Source: CAYZQH01 sp050300015 (GTDB lineage Bacteria; Pseudomonadota; Gammaproteobacteria; Pseudomonadales; Cellvibrionaceae). From it: a stretch of 64,000 nucleotides of DNA. The translations under genes were made by a program, and so were the position numbers. The stretch lies in contig JBNKWZ010000021.1 in the NCBI GenBank assembly GCA_050300015.1, forward strand, positions 124,001 to 188,000, given 5' to 3'. This document shows positions 18,989 to 29,322 of the stretch, in pieces. Position 1 is the stretch's first letter, and every line of letters begins with the position of its first letter. The notes below the pieces were generated by a model, which saw nothing but the letters and a program-made list of their open reading frames with translations, made no database searches and was not told the DNA's origin.

Positions 18989-19534
18989 TTACGGTTCTAT
19001 TTTTCGAATACTCAGCGTTAGTGTCCCAAGGTTAAAACCCCATTTGCTTAAAATAGACTCATTGATAATGGTGTCTTCGTTAACGAGATACATCCGATCA
19101 TCCACTTTCAAATCGAGTGTGCCATTTTTATAGGGAACGGTTAAGACATAATTCAGAAACAAAGCATTGCCGATGACCGAGAGTTTGGCTTCACCTTTAA
19201 CGTCGTTGGCAGTACCTCGATATTGGGTGAGTTTCCCCTTGCTTGCCAAAGGGGCTAGCGTCCAGGTTCGAGTTTGACGTTCACCGTCGTTGAAAACAAA
19301 GTACTCTTCCAATGTGCCTACGCCATGTTGCCAGTTCGCATCAATGTTTGCACTAAACCATCGAGTCACTTTGCCGTTCCGGTTTTTTAAAATGCCTTCT
19401 GCCACCAAGGGTCCGGAGAAGAATTTTTCCAGTTCCAGCTTTGGCTTGATGTTGGCGTAATCATGTATGGACGGTGTACAGGCGCTCAGTATCATAGCCA
19501 TGGTTGCGGCCACCCAGATAGAGAAAGTTTTCAT
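18989..19534 (-). CDS. DUF3833 family lipoprotein
   Basis: 181 residues, with a lipoprotein signal ending in ILSAC (cysteine near residue 19). Conserved DUF3833 features are seen: LELEKFFSGPLVAEGI, WHYxxGxxx-type WQHGVGTLEEYFVFNDGE, and TRTWTLAP. Function is unknown; the beta-rich fold suggests a lipocalin-like envelope protein. It is divergent from the DUF808 gene, which starts 86 bases away. It appears to be transcribed alone. Confidence 0.88.
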   Translation of the reverse strand: MKTFSIWVAATMAMILSACTPSIHDYANIKPKLELEKFFSGPLVAEGILKNRNGKVTRWFSANIDANWQHGVGTLEEYFVFNDGERQTRTWTLAPLASKGKLTQYRGTANDVKGEAKLSVIGNALFLNYVLTVPYKNGTLDLKVDDRMYLVNEDTIINESILSKWGFNLGTLTLSIRKIEP

Positions 19535-19620
19535 AGTTGATGTGATGCTTGTTTGTGCATGTGAGAATCTATACGCTAGTGGCGATTGACTAGATGAATT
19601 TACAGAATAAAGGAAACCCT

Positions 19621-20538
19621 ATGGCTGGCAGTAGCTTGTTGATGCTGTTTGACGACATTGCCACGGTGTTGGATGATGTGGCCTTGATGACCAAAATGGC
19701 GGCCAAGAAAACCGCAGGCGTTTTAGGGGATGACCTCGCGCTCAATGCTCAACAGGTGCAGGGCGTGCGCGCCGAACGCGAAATACCGGTGGTGTGGGCG
19801 GTATTTAAAGGGTCGGCGGTGAACAAATTGATTCTGGTGCCAAGCGCGCTATTGATCAGCGCAGTGGCACCATGGTTGGTGGGATACCTGTTGATGATGG
19901 GCGGGCTTTATCTGTGTTTTGAGGGTGTCGAAAAACTATGGCACGCCTTACATCATCGCACTGAGGCCTCCGAGCATAAAAAAGCTCTACGCCAAGCCCT
20001 GGAGAACCCAAGGCAAGACTTGGCGAGCTTTGAACGAGAGAAAATCAAGGGGGCCATTCGCACAGACTTTGTGCTATCTGCGGAAATTATCGTGATCGCC
20101 CTCGGTACTGTGGCAACTGCCACCTTTGGTCAACAAATCATGGTGGTCTCTGCCATTGCCATTGTTATGACGGTGGGAGTTTATGGCTTGGTGGCCGGGA
20201 TCGTGAAGTTGGATGATTTTGGCTTGTGGATGCAGCAGTCCGCTGCCACAGACACCTCTGTGCGACATCGCTTAGGCGCTTTGATTCTTGCCTTTTGCCC
20301 CTGGATCATGAAAACCCTTTCAGTATTAGGCACCGCGGCCATGTTTTTGGTCGGAGGCGGGATACTGGTGCACGGTGTGCCTTTTTTACATCATCTACTC
20401 GATGCGCCAATACCCCTGAAAAATTTAGCCGGAATGGCGTTCAATATGGTCACGGGGCTTGTTGCCGGTTCGGTGGCGGTGATGATTGTGACGCTCGCAA
20501 CACCGCTGCTGAACAGGGGTAAGGCACTCTTTCGTTAG
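19621..20538 (+). CDS. DUF808 family inner-membrane protein (YedI-like)
   Basis: 305 residues from ATG 19621, chosen because AAAGGA lies six bases before it and the family usually starts MAGSSLLxLxDDIA. An ATG at 19594 is possible. The N-terminal region is soluble (ALLDDIATVLDDVA-like), followed by about five to six membrane segments, with conserved VWAVxKGSxxNKxILVP and the C-terminal GxxLVHGxP block. The role of the DUF808/YedI family is not known. It is convergent with the M32 carboxypeptidase; no terminator is evident between them beyond a weak hairpin near 20550. Confidence 0.88.
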   Translation: MAGSSLLMLFDDIATVLDDVALMTKMAAKKTAGVLGDDLALNAQQVQGVRAEREIPVVWAVFKGSAVNKLILVPSALLISAVAPWLVGYLLMMGGLYLCFEGVEKLWHALHHRTEASEHKKALRQALENPRQDLASFEREKIKGAIRTDFVLSAEIIVIALGTVATATFGQQIMVVSAIAIVMTVGVYGLVAGIVKLDDFGLWMQQSAATDTSVRHRLGALILAFCPWIMKTLSVLGTAAMFLVGGGILVHGVPFLHHLLDAPIPLKNLAGMAFNMVTGLVAGSVAVMIVTLATPLLNRGKALFR

Positions 20539-20627
20539 GGTGTTCGTAAGCCTCTTTAAAAATGGGGCTGTAGGTGCTGACAGTCACATCTTCGTTCTAA
20601 TGTTGAGTTAGCCCTGATACTGAGACA

Positions 20628-22115
20628 TCAACTTAAGTAGCGTTTGGTGAGGTGCTGTTTCAAATAGCTGGCCTGTAATGTCTCACCTGTGGCATGGGTC
20701 AACAGTGCCTCAGTGTCCAAGAGGCTTGCTTGTTGCCAGATGTTGCGGCTCAACCATTCAAATAAAGGTTCTAATTCACCACGCGCCAGTTGCTCATCCA
20801 GCTGGGGTAGGGCTCGGCCAGCGGCTGAATAAAACTGAGCGGCCATCATGGCACCTAATGTGTAAGAAGGAAAATACCCAAACAACCCCAGAGGCCAGTG
20901 GATGTCTTGCATGCAGCCATCTTCGAAATTGCCGTTGGCGTTTAGCCCCAAATAACGTTTTAAGCTGTCATTCCAAAATTCAGGTAAGTGAGCAACTTCA
21001 ATGTCGCCTTCAATCAATGCACGCTCAATTTCATACCTTAAAATAATGTGCGCGGGGTAGGTAACTTCATCGGCTTGTACGCGAATCAACCCCTTTTTAA
21101 CTTGTGTTGAAAGCGCGTAAATATTCTCAGGTGTGAAGGCGGGATCGCTATGGCGATTAAAGGCTGTGGCAAGCATAGGCGCTACTATTGCACTAAAAGG
21201 CTTTGACCGCGCAAGTTGCATTTCAAAAAATAAACTTTGTGATTCGTGTACGCCCATGGAGCGTGCTTGGCCAGCGGGCAGCCCGGCCCACACTTTTGGC
21301 AAGCCTTGTTCGTAGCGTGCATGTCCGGTTTCGTGTATCACGCCCATCAAAGCACTGAGGTATTCGTTTTCATTATAGCGTGTGGTGATGCGTACATCGG
21401 TGGGCACTCCACCACAAAATGGATGGGTACTCACGTCTAAGCGACCGTGTTCAAAATCAAAGCCCAGCCGCTGCATAATGGACTGTCCCAGTTTTTTTTG
21501 CTGGTCGATGGGAAATGGGCCTTGGGGTTCGATGGGTACAGTATCCGCTTGCCGAGCTATGGCTTGGTCTATTAGCGACGGTAGCCACGTTTTGACATCG
21601 TCGAATAACGCCGTGAGTGTGGCCGAGGTCACACCTGGTTCGTACAGGTCTAGCAATGAATCGTAACGGCTTGCCCCTGTGGCGTCGGCCCGAATGGCGG
21701 CCTCGTCGCGGCTTAATTGAACAACCTGCGTCAAGTTCTTCTTAAAGCCTTCCCAGTCGTTGGCGGGTCTTTGTGAGCGCCAGGCGTGTTCGCACTGAGA
21801 CGTGGCCAAGCTCTTGGCTTTAACTAAGTCTTCAGGAAGCAGAGTCTTTTGTTGCCACACACGTTTCATCGCTTGAAGGCTCGTCTGTTCTGCGGGAGAT
21901 AACGCCTCTGAAGTCGCAGAGTCGAACCACTCAGCAAGTTTTGGCGCTGTATCGTGGTTGTGCTGGATAATCGCGAGCTCTGCCATGGCTTCGCTGCGTG
22001 CAGTACTGCCACCTGTTGGCATGATGGTGGCTTGGTCCCAGCTGCAGATGGCCTCTAAGTGGGACAAGCGGTGGGCTTTTTGAAAGTGTTTGACCAATTG
22101 GGTATAGAAAAGCAT
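20628..22115 (-). CDS. Carboxypeptidase Taq, M32 metallopeptidase
   Basis: 495 residues, full length for the M32 family, predominantly helical and cytoplasmic. The zinc motif HETGH is visible (GVIHETGHARYEQGLP) with the downstream ESQSLFFE helix that supplies the third ligand. Other family blocks are present: WDQATxMP near residue 27, HPFCGGVPTDVRITTRY, and RVQADEVTYPAHIILRYEIE. It removes C-terminal residues with broad preference, not proline. It stands alone between two unrelated genes. Confidence 0.94.
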   Translation of the reverse strand: MLFYTQLVKHFQKAHRLSHLEAICSWDQATIMPTGGSTARSEAMAELAIIQHNHDTAPKLAEWFDSATSEALSPAEQTSLQAMKRVWQQKTLLPEDLVKAKSLATSQCEHAWRSQRPANDWEGFKKNLTQVVQLSRDEAAIRADATGASRYDSLLDLYEPGVTSATLTALFDDVKTWLPSLIDQAIARQADTVPIEPQGPFPIDQQKKLGQSIMQRLGFDFEHGRLDVSTHPFCGGVPTDVRITTRYNENEYLSALMGVIHETGHARYEQGLPKVWAGLPAGQARSMGVHESQSLFFEMQLARSKPFSAIVAPMLATAFNRHSDPAFTPENIYALSTQVKKGLIRVQADEVTYPAHIILRYEIERALIEGDIEVAHLPEFWNDSLKRYLGLNANGNFEDGCMQDIHWPLGLFGYFPSYTLGAMMAAQFYSAAGRALPQLDEQLARGELEPLFEWLSRNIWQQASLLDTEALLTHATGETLQASYLKQHLTKRYLS

Positions 22116-22205
22116 CTTCAGGGCTCAATAGAAAGGTGAGGGCACTTTACCTTTTGACGGAAAAGGATGAAAGGGCGGTAATATACGATGTGAGGGGGAA
22201 TACGT

Positions 22206-22232
22206 GAGGCAGACCACGGTGTGGCCTGCCTC
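22206..22232. terminator. Long hairpin beyond the CotH-type gene
   Basis: GAGGCAG-a-CCAC and GTGG-c-CTGCCTC pair around GGT, giving an 11-pair stem with one mismatch, 20 bases after the stop of the minus-strand gene. There is no T run, so it may act as an mRNA 3' stabiliser or a weak terminator. Confidence 0.5.
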
Positions 22233-22251
22233 GATACGATTAAGAGTACGC

Positions 22252-24738
22252 TTAAAGGTCAGAAGCCACAAATACCGGCGTGAGATCAGTGGCGGCACTG
22301 AGGTTCAGAGTGAGAGAAGCGGTAGTTGCCTCTGTGTCGCCGCTCCAACCCGAGAATTCATAGCCTTTTTTAGCGACGGCGGTTACCGTTACTGGCAGTT
22401 CTGCATAGTATTGCCCCGTCCAATTTTCGGAATCAACCGTCACGGTATTGATAGTAACGTAACCGGCATCCGTGTCTAAGCCCTTAACACTGAGAGTTAT
22501 GGGGTCTTCCAGTTCAAAAAAGGCCGTTAAGTACTGCCATAGGTGGGCCGGGCGTTGTTTTCCATACGTGATGAGTCGATCAATATTGGATTGCCAATTG
22601 AAATTTCCGCCCCAGCGCTCCTGTTGTCGGGGCATTTCTGTGGCAATTTCGTCCGCCAAGGTTTGTATATGGGCCTCAATGTTGTCTGGAAGAAAGCGTG
22701 AGTTAAGTTGATCCACAAAAAAGGCAATGAAGCGTTGCTGAAATTCTGGGTTTTGCATTAACGCGCCGAACAGTTCTGTTGACCAGGCCTCTGGGTTGTC
22801 GGTTCGATTAGCGCCGCCATTACCCCAGTCGCTACCCCAGTCACTATCCCAGTCACTACCCCACCATCCGCCATCCGTTGTCTCTGGGAGGGTTCCGGTG
22901 GCGTATTGGAAGGAGTTGAGGTCCACGGTGTCTTGATACAGGCTAAAGCCAAAGTCCGTGTCATAAAGCACCCAGCGCCATCGTGTTGAGGGACTGTTCC
23001 AATACTTAATATTACGAATGGGCCAATCGGTATTGGCAATGTAAATCTGAAGGGATTGATAGGCGATGTAATTTTCTATATCGATTTGCGCGGCAACGGT
23101 TTCGAAAAAACCTTCCGCTGTTGGGTCGGTAGTGGTTACGTACTCCAGTAAGCTTAGGTAACTCTCATTACTACCTTCAATGGCGACACCCTCAAACTCT
23201 AGAAGATTAATATCGTTCTTATCAATGTCGAGATCTTTGTGTTTGCGCGCGAGCATATGCTCGTTGACTTTTTCTCGGAGGTTGTGCAAGCCCCAGTATT
23301 CACCATTCAAATAAACGGCGACTGGACGCCCAGCTTGATAATCCACTTCTGTGCCGGCCATCAGTGATGTAAAAGCGCGGTCGCGCAGCATGGTATTTTG
23401 CCAATCATTACCCGAGTTACGCAATACCAAGTTATTAAACTTGTCGTAGCTCAGTTCAGGAAAAAAGGGATATTCAAACTTCTCTGTGCCATAGCGGGTG
23501 CGTGAATAAAATGCCAAAGATTTTTGTGAAGATGAGCGAGTGTACCCACCAAAAATTTTGACACCTGCGTCAAACTCGATGCCCAGGGTACCGTCGGGTT
23601 CATAAAAACTGAAATGGATGTCACGCTCCCAGTCCTCCCAAAAATTCGCACCGTAATGGGGTGCCGCCCTTTCATATTCGTCGCCCAGCACGTAAATGCC
23701 AAAATCCATGTCGAAGAAATTAAGAGGGTCAGTTTCTAACGTGACGACGGCGATGTCGTGGGCAGCGTTGGCTAAAAAGGTGCGAGACTGGATAGCAGAG
23801 GGGATGTAATCATCGGCATACACTCGTGCTCGGATGACCGTATTCTCGGGTGTTAAAATAGCGCCATCGTAAACGGCAGAATTACTGTAAGGAATACTGG
23901 CATCAAGGGTGTAGCGAATCTGTTGCCCTTCGCTGGCACCTTCTAGCATGACCATCGCTGTGCTGTTAACGCCGCCAATACTTGAAAACGTGATGGTTTC
24001 TTGTATGACCCCTGCAAACTGATTGATGTCGTTGATTTCTCCCGGCGTGGGCGTGTTGTAAAACACAGTGGCTTGATCGACTTTTGAAAGGCCTATTGAG
24101 GTTCCGCCTTTGAGCCCACTGACATCCAGTGAGTGTTTTAAGGCTCCCGTGGCAGTGTAAAGCTGCAGGGTTTCACCGGACGATGAAATCTTAAAGTTGG
24201 TGTGCAGTGCAGCGTTGGGGTCTACACGGTCTTTATCTGAGGCCCAAATTAAAAGGTACTCTCCCGCGCCTAAGGTCATGGCGGGTATTACCCACTTTTG
24301 TGGCTCCATGGGATCGTCGGTTAAGCTCCAGCCCTCCAAAGATACCGGCATTTCTCCGTTGTTGTAGAGTTCCAGCCAGTCTTCACTATCGCCGTCCTCA
24401 TCTTCAAATAGGGCGTTAGAGGAGACGGCCTCATTGATTACCACGCCGGTGCAAACCTCACAGGGTGAGCCCTTAAAATTACCCGTCAGCTCTAGAGGTG
24501 CCCCGCCAGAGCTGCTGGAACTGCTACTGGATGAACTGCTCGAGCTCGATGTGCTGCTTGAACTACTTGAGCTATTTGAGCTAGATGAGCTACTGGAACT
24601 AGATGAGCTGCTGGAGCTGGACGAGCTGCTACTACCCTCGGTATTCGCTCCGCCACAGCCAAGAAGGCAAACGCTCAACAAAAAGGTGATGAATGGCCAT
24701 TTGGACGGAGGGTAAACTGCTTTCGAGAAGTACATCAT
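22252..24738 (-). CDS. Poly-serine CotH kinase-like/lamin-tail lipoprotein
   Basis: 828 residues. A lipoprotein signal ends in LLGC (Cys28), and a 42-residue linker of almost pure serine follows (36-77). Next come a lamin-tail domain (about 97-235; VVINEAVSSN, EDWLELYNNG, GWSLTDD), a chitobiase-like C-terminal Ig domain (about 245-320), a CotH domain (about 340-690; RDRAFTSLM, VYLNGEYWGLHNLREK, WVLYDTDFGFSL) and a C-terminal bacterial repeat domain (YEFSGWSGD). CotH proteins of this type occur on spore coats and in secreted proteins; some phosphorylate proteins. A DSDWGSDWG tandem sits in an insertion near residue 640. Poly-serine linkers are a mark of Saccharophagus and Teredinibacter secreted enzymes. 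ATG 24735 is an equal start. Confidence 0.85.
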   Translation of the reverse strand: MMYFSKAVYPPSKWPFITFLLSVCLLGCGGANTEGSSSSSSSSSSSSSSSSSSSNSSSSSSSTSSSSSSSSSSSSSSGGAPLELTGNFKGSPCEVCTGVVINEAVSSNALFEDEDGDSEDWLELYNNGEMPVSLEGWSLTDDPMEPQKWVIPAMTLGAGEYLLIWASDKDRVDPNAALHTNFKISSSGETLQLYTATGALKHSLDVSGLKGGTSIGLSKVDQATVFYNTPTPGEINDINQFAGVIQETITFSSIGGVNSTAMVMLEGASEGQQIRYTLDASIPYSNSAVYDGAILTPENTVIRARVYADDYIPSAIQSRTFLANAAHDIAVVTLETDPLNFFDMDFGIYVLGDEYERAAPHYGANFWEDWERDIHFSFYEPDGTLGIEFDAGVKIFGGYTRSSSQKSLAFYSRTRYGTEKFEYPFFPELSYDKFNNLVLRNSGNDWQNTMLRDRAFTSLMAGTEVDYQAGRPVAVYLNGEYWGLHNLREKVNEHMLARKHKDLDIDKNDINLLEFEGVAIEGSNESYLSLLEYVTTTDPTAEGFFETVAAQIDIENYIAYQSLQIYIANTDWPIRNIKYWNSPSTRWRWVLYDTDFGFSLYQDTVDLNSFQYATGTLPETTDGGWWGSDWDSDWGSDWGNGGANRTDNPEAWSTELFGALMQNPEFQQRFIAFFVDQLNSRFLPDNIEAHIQTLADEIATEMPRQQERWGGNFNWQSNIDRLITYGKQRPAHLWQYLTAFFELEDPITLSVKGLDTDAGYVTINTVTVDSENWTGQYYAELPVTVTAVAKKGYEFSGWSGDTEATTASLTLNLSAATDLTPVFVASDL
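24508..24633 (-). repeat. Poly-serine linker coding repeat
   Basis: 126 bases of AGC/AGT/TCn codons encoding about 40 serines with one Asn and one Thr. Codons are mixed, which argues for selection on the protein and against simple trinucleotide slippage. Confidence 0.9.
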
Positions 24739-25462
24739 ATTGGGGCTTGCTTATCAATTGGGTTATCAGAGAAGGTGAGCCTGACACTTTGTTTTTTTTA
24801 GGCTGCAATCGCAAGGGCTGCCATGACAAATTTGTGAAATAGTTTTGCAGTATTACTCGACGTTGAGGGGTGTCGACAGACGGTCACGTGGATACAGTCT
24901 ATGGACGTGGCGAACACTGTTGATGCTGCGGCTTAAGTGGATGAACCCAGTTTTTGGCGCGGGCATGGATTTAGGCAATACTCTACAGTACTCGGTGCAA
25001 AGGTATATGGGGATTTGTTATTGTGTCTGGTGGCTATGTGGTAGTCAATTTGGTTTTTATGGGGCAATTGAGTGTATAACCGAGGACTCAAAAGTAAAGG
25101 GCGTTGCCGACCAATTGTAATGTGTTCAACGGGCTTCAATGGTTTGGGGTGAGACGAAAAGACCTATTTTTTATTTTGTATTTTTAGATAGAGACGTAGT
25201 CTGTTCGGAGTTTCTGTCAGTATCGGTTGTCATATCTTGTGCAACACGTTTACCGGCTCAAGAAATTTGTGTCGCTCGCTTCTGTCTCTAAAGTCGCTTT
25301 CTCGATTTTGGCTTTGATATCAATATTTCAAATCACTCAAAAAGGGTGAAGATTATTTTGAGGCCGCTATTGGTGTTGTAGTCCAAATATGACGTCACTC
25401 CGTGTCAGCCTCAAAAATCCTCATAATATTTTACGCAAACCCCATCATAAGCCGCATTGAAT
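24739..25462. other. 724-base region without a supported gene
   Basis: It lies between the CotH-type gene start and the gcvP stop, both on the minus strand. The longest frame (24845-25120, +) has no ribosome site and no recognisable content. No terminator with a clear T run was found after gcvP. I looked for RNA or transposase motifs and saw none. Confidence 0.5.
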
Positions 25463-28357
25463 TCAAGTATATTCTTCGATGCTCGGGCAGGCGCAAACCA
25501 AATGTCTATCACCGTATACGTTGTCAATTCGATTCACACTTGGCCACACTTTGTGTTCGTTAAGGTAGGGCAAAGGGCGAGCTGCGGTTTGTTTGGTGTA
25601 GGGGCGATCCCAAATGGGGCTTAAAATGTCATCCAATGTGTGTGGTGCGTGCACCAACGGGTTGTTGTCTTGTGGCCACTCACCACTTTCTACCATGGCA
25701 ATTTCTTTTCGAATTTGAATCATGGCATCGCAAAAGCGATCTAACTCTGCTTTGGGTTCACTCTCGGTGGGCTCTATCATTAAAGTCCCCGCCACAGGGA
25801 AAGACATGGTGGGCGCGTGGAACCCAAAATCCATTAACCGTTTGGCAATGTCTTCTTCTGTTATTTGGCTAGCGGCTTTTAGTGGTCGTAAATCCAGCAG
25901 GCACTCGTGCGCAATAAAGCCATTGCGTCCGGTATATAACACCGGATAGTGCTCTTTTAAACGATGGGCAACGTAATTGGCATTCAAGATGGCCACTTCC
26001 GTGGCCTTACGCATACCCAACGCTCCCATCATGCGAATGTACATCCAACTAATGGGGAGAATACTGGCGGACCCCCAGGGCGCGGCTGATATGGTGCCAA
26101 AAACGCGGTCAGTCGCGGGGATGTCTTGCAAGGGGTGGCTCGGCAAGTAGGGGGCAAGGTGTGCCTTAACGCCGATAGGCCCCATACCAGGGCCACCACC
26201 ACCATGGGGAATGCAGAAGGTCTTGTGCAAATTAAGGTGAGAAACATCACCGCCAAATTCACCGGGCGCAGCAACCCCCACCAGAGCATTCATATTGGCG
26301 CCGTCAATATACACTTGTGCTCCTACGCTGTGCACGGTCTGACAGATGTCGCGAATGTTTTCTTCAAATACGCCGTGTGTGGAGGGGTAGGTTGCCATCA
26401 AGGCGGCAATGGTTTCGCCATGCAGGTTTACTTTGTTTTGCAAATCCTTGAGGTCCACATTGCCATCGTCATCACATTGGACGACAACCACTTTCATGCC
26501 AGCCATTTGTGCTGATGCGGGATTGGTGCCGTGGGCCGAAGCTGGAATCAAACAAATGTGTCTATCCAATTCGCCCTTCGCTTCAAAATATTTTTTGATC
26601 ACGACTAGACCCGCGTATTCCCCTTGGCTACCTGCATTGGGTTGTAAGCTTATAGCATCGTAACCGGTGCAGGCTTTTAGCATGGCTTGTAATTGCGTAA
26701 ACATTTGAGAGTAGCCAGCTGCCTGCTCGATGGGGGCGAAAGGGTGTAGGTTGGCAAATTCTGGCCAAGTGACAGGCATCATTTCTGCGGTGGCATTCAG
26801 CTTCATGGTGCAGGAGCCTAGGGGAATCATGGCATGATTGAGTGCGATGTCTTTGGATTCTAGGCGCTTTAAATAGCGGAGCATCTCCGTCTCGCTGTGG
26901 TAGCTTGAGAATACCGGGTGTGACATAAAGGATGATGTGCGCGCAATATTGGGCGGGATCACTTTTAGCGTCTGGGCTTTTTGTTCTAGCGCGTCCAAAT
27001 CCATATTGTTGCGTACACCGCTGAATACACTCAAAAGCGCGATAATATCTTCAGCGGTAGTGGTTTCATTGAGGCTAATGCCAAGCGCGCCGTTACCTAC
27101 TTTTCGTAAGTTCATACCGGTAGATTGCGCACGCGCCAATAACGCTTGTTGATTGTCGCCCACATCGATGGTGAGCGTATCGAAGTAGTGTTCAAAAAGG
27201 AGCTTATGGTTTTGAGCTTTAAGGCCTTCGGCCAGCATTTTGGTGAGCAAATGGACGCGCTTGGCGATACGTTTAATGCCCTCTGGGCCATGGTACATGG
27301 CGTAAAAAACACTCAGTACGGCCAGCAGTACTTGCGAAGTACAAATGTTGGAGTTGGCTTTTTCTCTGCGAATATGTTGTTCACGGGTTTGCATAGCCAT
27401 GCGCATAGCGGCTTTGCCGCGCGCATCTTTTGAAACACCGATGATGCGACCTGGCGCGGCACGCTTGTAGGCTTCCCGAAAAGCGAAGAAGGCCGCATGT
27501 GGTCCACCAAACCCCATGGGAATTCCGAAGCGCTGGTTGGTGCCCACCACAATGTCTGCGCCCATTTCGCCAGGTGGTGTCAGTAAGGCCAAACTTAATA
27601 TGTCTGCAGCGACAGTGACTAAAGCGTTGTTTGCGTGAGCAATCTCTATTGCCGGGGTTAAATCTCGCACTTGCCCCGTGCTGCCAGGGTATTGCAACAA
27701 AGCACCGAAAATCGTGTACTGACCAATGTTGTCCGCTTGGTCAACAATAACCTCAAAGCCAAAGTGTTCTGCCCGTGTTTTCACTACCGCCAAGGTTTGG
27801 GGGTGTACATCTTCGGCCACAAAAAAGGTGTCTGAGGTGTTTTTCTTAACAACACGTTTGCACATGGCCATGGCTTCGGCTGCTGCTGTGGCTTCATCCA
27901 GCATGCTGGCATTTGCCATATCCATACCGGTAAGGTCAATCACCATTTGTTGAAAGTTGAGCAACCCTTCTAAACGCCCTTGAGCAATTTCTGGTTGGTA
28001 GGGGGTGTAGGCGGTATACCAGCCTGGGTTTTCCAATACATTGCGTAATATTACGTTGGGCGTCAATGTGGCGTGGTAACCCAGGCCAATAAAGGACTTT
28101 AGCACTTGGTTTTGACGCGCTAAATGTGCCAGCTCGGCTAAAGCTACTGGTTCTGAAGCCGGACGACCCAAGGCTTGAGTGGTCTCGGCGCGAATGGCTG
28201 CTGGGACTGTTTTTTCAATCAGGTCTTCTAAACTGTCCAGGCCCATGTCCTCAAGCATCGCCGTTTGAGCTGCCCGGTTGGGGCCAATGTGGCGCTGTAT
28301 AAACTCTTCTTGGTGCTCTAAGGCTTCTAGGGTCGTGGTTTCAGTCGGAATAGACAT
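25463..28357 (-). CDS. gcvP: Glycine dehydrogenase (decarboxylating), P protein
   Basis: 964 residues, the full single-chain length of the proteobacterial P protein. It decarboxylates glycine with PLP and passes the aminomethyl group to lipoylated GcvH. Two homologous halves are seen. The PLP lysine lies in [20 protein letters not shown], and the half-site motifs [36 protein letters not shown] and [12 protein letters not shown] are intact. A possible ribosome site AAGGA stands somewhat far from ATG 28357. gcvT and gcvH are not adjacent, so the cleavage system is split in this genome. Confidence 0.97.
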   Translation of the reverse strand: MSIPTETTTLEALEHQEEFIQRHIGPNRAAQTAMLEDMGLDSLEDLIEKTVPAAIRAETTQALGRPASEPVALAELAHLARQNQVLKSFIGLGYHATLTPNVILRNVLENPGWYTAYTPYQPEIAQGRLEGLLNFQQMVIDLTGMDMANASMLDEATAAAEAMAMCKRVVKKNTSDTFFVAEDVHPQTLAVVKTRAEHFGFEVIVDQADNIGQYTIFGALLQYPGSTGQVRDLTPAIEIAHANNALVTVAADILSLALLTPPGEMGADIVVGTNQRFGIPMGFGGPHAAFFAFREAYKRAAPGRIIGVSKDARGKAAMRMAMQTREQHIRREKANSNICTSQVLLAVLSVFYAMYHGPEGIKRIAKRVHLLTKMLAEGLKAQNHKLLFEHYFDTLTIDVGDNQQALLARAQSTGMNLRKVGNGALGISLNETTTAEDIIALLSVFSGVRNNMDLDALEQKAQTLKVIPPNIARTSSFMSHPVFSSYHSETEMLRYLKRLESKDIALNHAMIPLGSCTMKLNATAEMMPVTWPEFANLHPFAPIEQAAGYSQMFTQLQAMLKACTGYDAISLQPNAGSQGEYAGLVVIKKYFEAKGELDRHICLIPASAHGTNPASAQMAGMKVVVVQCDDDGNVDLKDLQNKVNLHGETIAALMATYPSTHGVFEENIRDICQTVHSVGAQVYIDGANMNALVGVAAPGEFGGDVSHLNLHKTFCIPHGGGGPGMGPIGVKAHLAPYLPSHPLQDIPATDRVFGTISAAPWGSASILPISWMYIRMMGALGMRKATEVAILNANYVAHRLKEHYPVLYTGRNGFIAHECLLDLRPLKAASQITEEDIAKRLMDFGFHAPTMSFPVAGTLMIEPTESEPKAELDRFCDAMIQIRKEIAMVESGEWPQDNNPLVHAPHTLDDILSPIWDRPYTKQTAARPLPYLNEHKVWPSVNRIDNVYGDRHLVCACPSIEEYT

Positions 28358-28701
28358 TAGGGCGTAGGGTCCTTCAGGTTGGTATTAAGCGTTCAGTCGG
28401 AGCTAGGGGATTTATGATCCAGTTCCAATGGTTTCTCGGCTTTGACCTCCGGTCGCTTTACCTCCTGCATCCAGACGCCATGGGGACTGAATCAGAGGTT
28501 CCCTCGGACCCGATCAGGCTTGATAGAGCCTGCGGTGCGGATTTTTAATAGGCGAAAAGCGCCCAGTAGCCGAGCCGGGCATAATAGCAAATTGCGGTTT
28601 GTCGCGTGGAACAAATTCCCGGATGACAGAGGCCTGTGGTTAAGGCTGAGATGGTCCAGAAGCTATGGTATGGTGGCCGCATTTGGAGCGAGGGTAAATG
28701 C
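28358..28701. other. Divergent promoter region of gcvP and the Nudix gene
   Basis: 344 bases. It should hold promoters for both genes. I looked for the glycine riboswitch core (paired GAGAG stems with CCGAAGG and CAGG-AAA-GGAC) on the gcvP strand and did not find it. No other structured RNA was recognised. Confidence 0.45.
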
Positions 28702-29307
28702 GTGGGCGACGAACCAATTCAGAAGGTGGGTGGATGGCTGCAACTGAGCAGTGATTGCGTGTACGAGAACCCATGGATCAGTGTGCACCATCAAACGGTA
28801 AAAACACCCAGTGGTGCAGAAGGCATTTATGGCCTGGTGCATTTTAAGGGGCATGCGGTGGGTATTGTTCCTATTGATGCCGAGGGCCATACCTGGTTGG
28901 TTAAACAAAGTCGCTACACGTTGAATCACTTTACTTGGGAGATTCCAGAAGGCGGTGCAGCCTCCGGTGAAGACACCCTAGCCTGCGCCAAGCGGGAGCT
29001 GGAAGAGGAGGCTGGCGTCACTGCAGATCAATGGCAGGAGCTGATGCGACTGCATACGTCGAATTCTGTGACCGACGAGCGCGCCGTGGTTTACTTGGCC
29101 TGGGGCACACAGCCCGGTAAGCAACACTTTGATGCTTCAGAAGACATTGAGGTTAAGCGCTTGCCTTTAGAAGAAGCGATTGAAATGGTGCTCCGTGGGG
29201 AGATTACCGACGCGATCAGTGTGGCAGCGTTACTTAAAGTCAAAGCTCTGATGGGGCCAGGAATGGATGTTCAAAATTTAACTCAGCCTTACAAAAACAA
29301 TAGATAA
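28702..29307 (+). CDS. Nudix hydrolase, ADP-ribose pyrophosphatase-like
   Basis: About 201 residues from GTG 28702. The Nudix box is perfect (GGAASGE-DTLACAK-RELEEEAGV, matching GX5EX7REUXEEXGU). The leader QKLSS-like segment, YENPWISVHH and GIYGLVHFKGHAVGIVPID are typical of the ADP-ribose/NDP-sugar pyrophosphatase branch. GTG 28702 is preferred because GCGAGGG lies seven bases before it and the N terminus then has family length. Longer starts at 28636 (GTG) and 28651 (ATG) are open. It lies 15 bases before the GH5 gene, probably in one transcript. Confidence 0.88.
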   Translation: MGDEPIQKVGGWLQLSSDCVYENPWISVHHQTVKTPSGAEGIYGLVHFKGHAVGIVPIDAEGHTWLVKQSRYTLNHFTWEIPEGGAASGEDTLACAKRELEEEAGVTADQWQELMRLHTSNSVTDERAVVYLAWGTQPGKQHFDASEDIEVKRLPLEEAIEMVLRGEITDAISVAALLKVKALMGPGMDVQNLTQPYKNNR

Positions 29308-29322
29308 GAGGAGAAATGCGTT

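Noticed and set aside
24434..24715. Leu/Glu-rich + strand open frame opposite the poly-serine linker
   Set aside because: It is the antisense shadow of the serine codon run and has no independent support.
24845..25120. 91-residue + strand frame after the CotH-type gene
   Set aside because: No ribosome site and a composition unlike neighbouring proteins; no family recognised.
28358..28640. Possible glycine riboswitch before gcvP
   Set aside because: The paired aptamer core (GAGAG stem, CCGAAGG, CAGG-AAA-GGAC) is absent on the gcvP strand; only a loose CTGAAGGACC word is seen.
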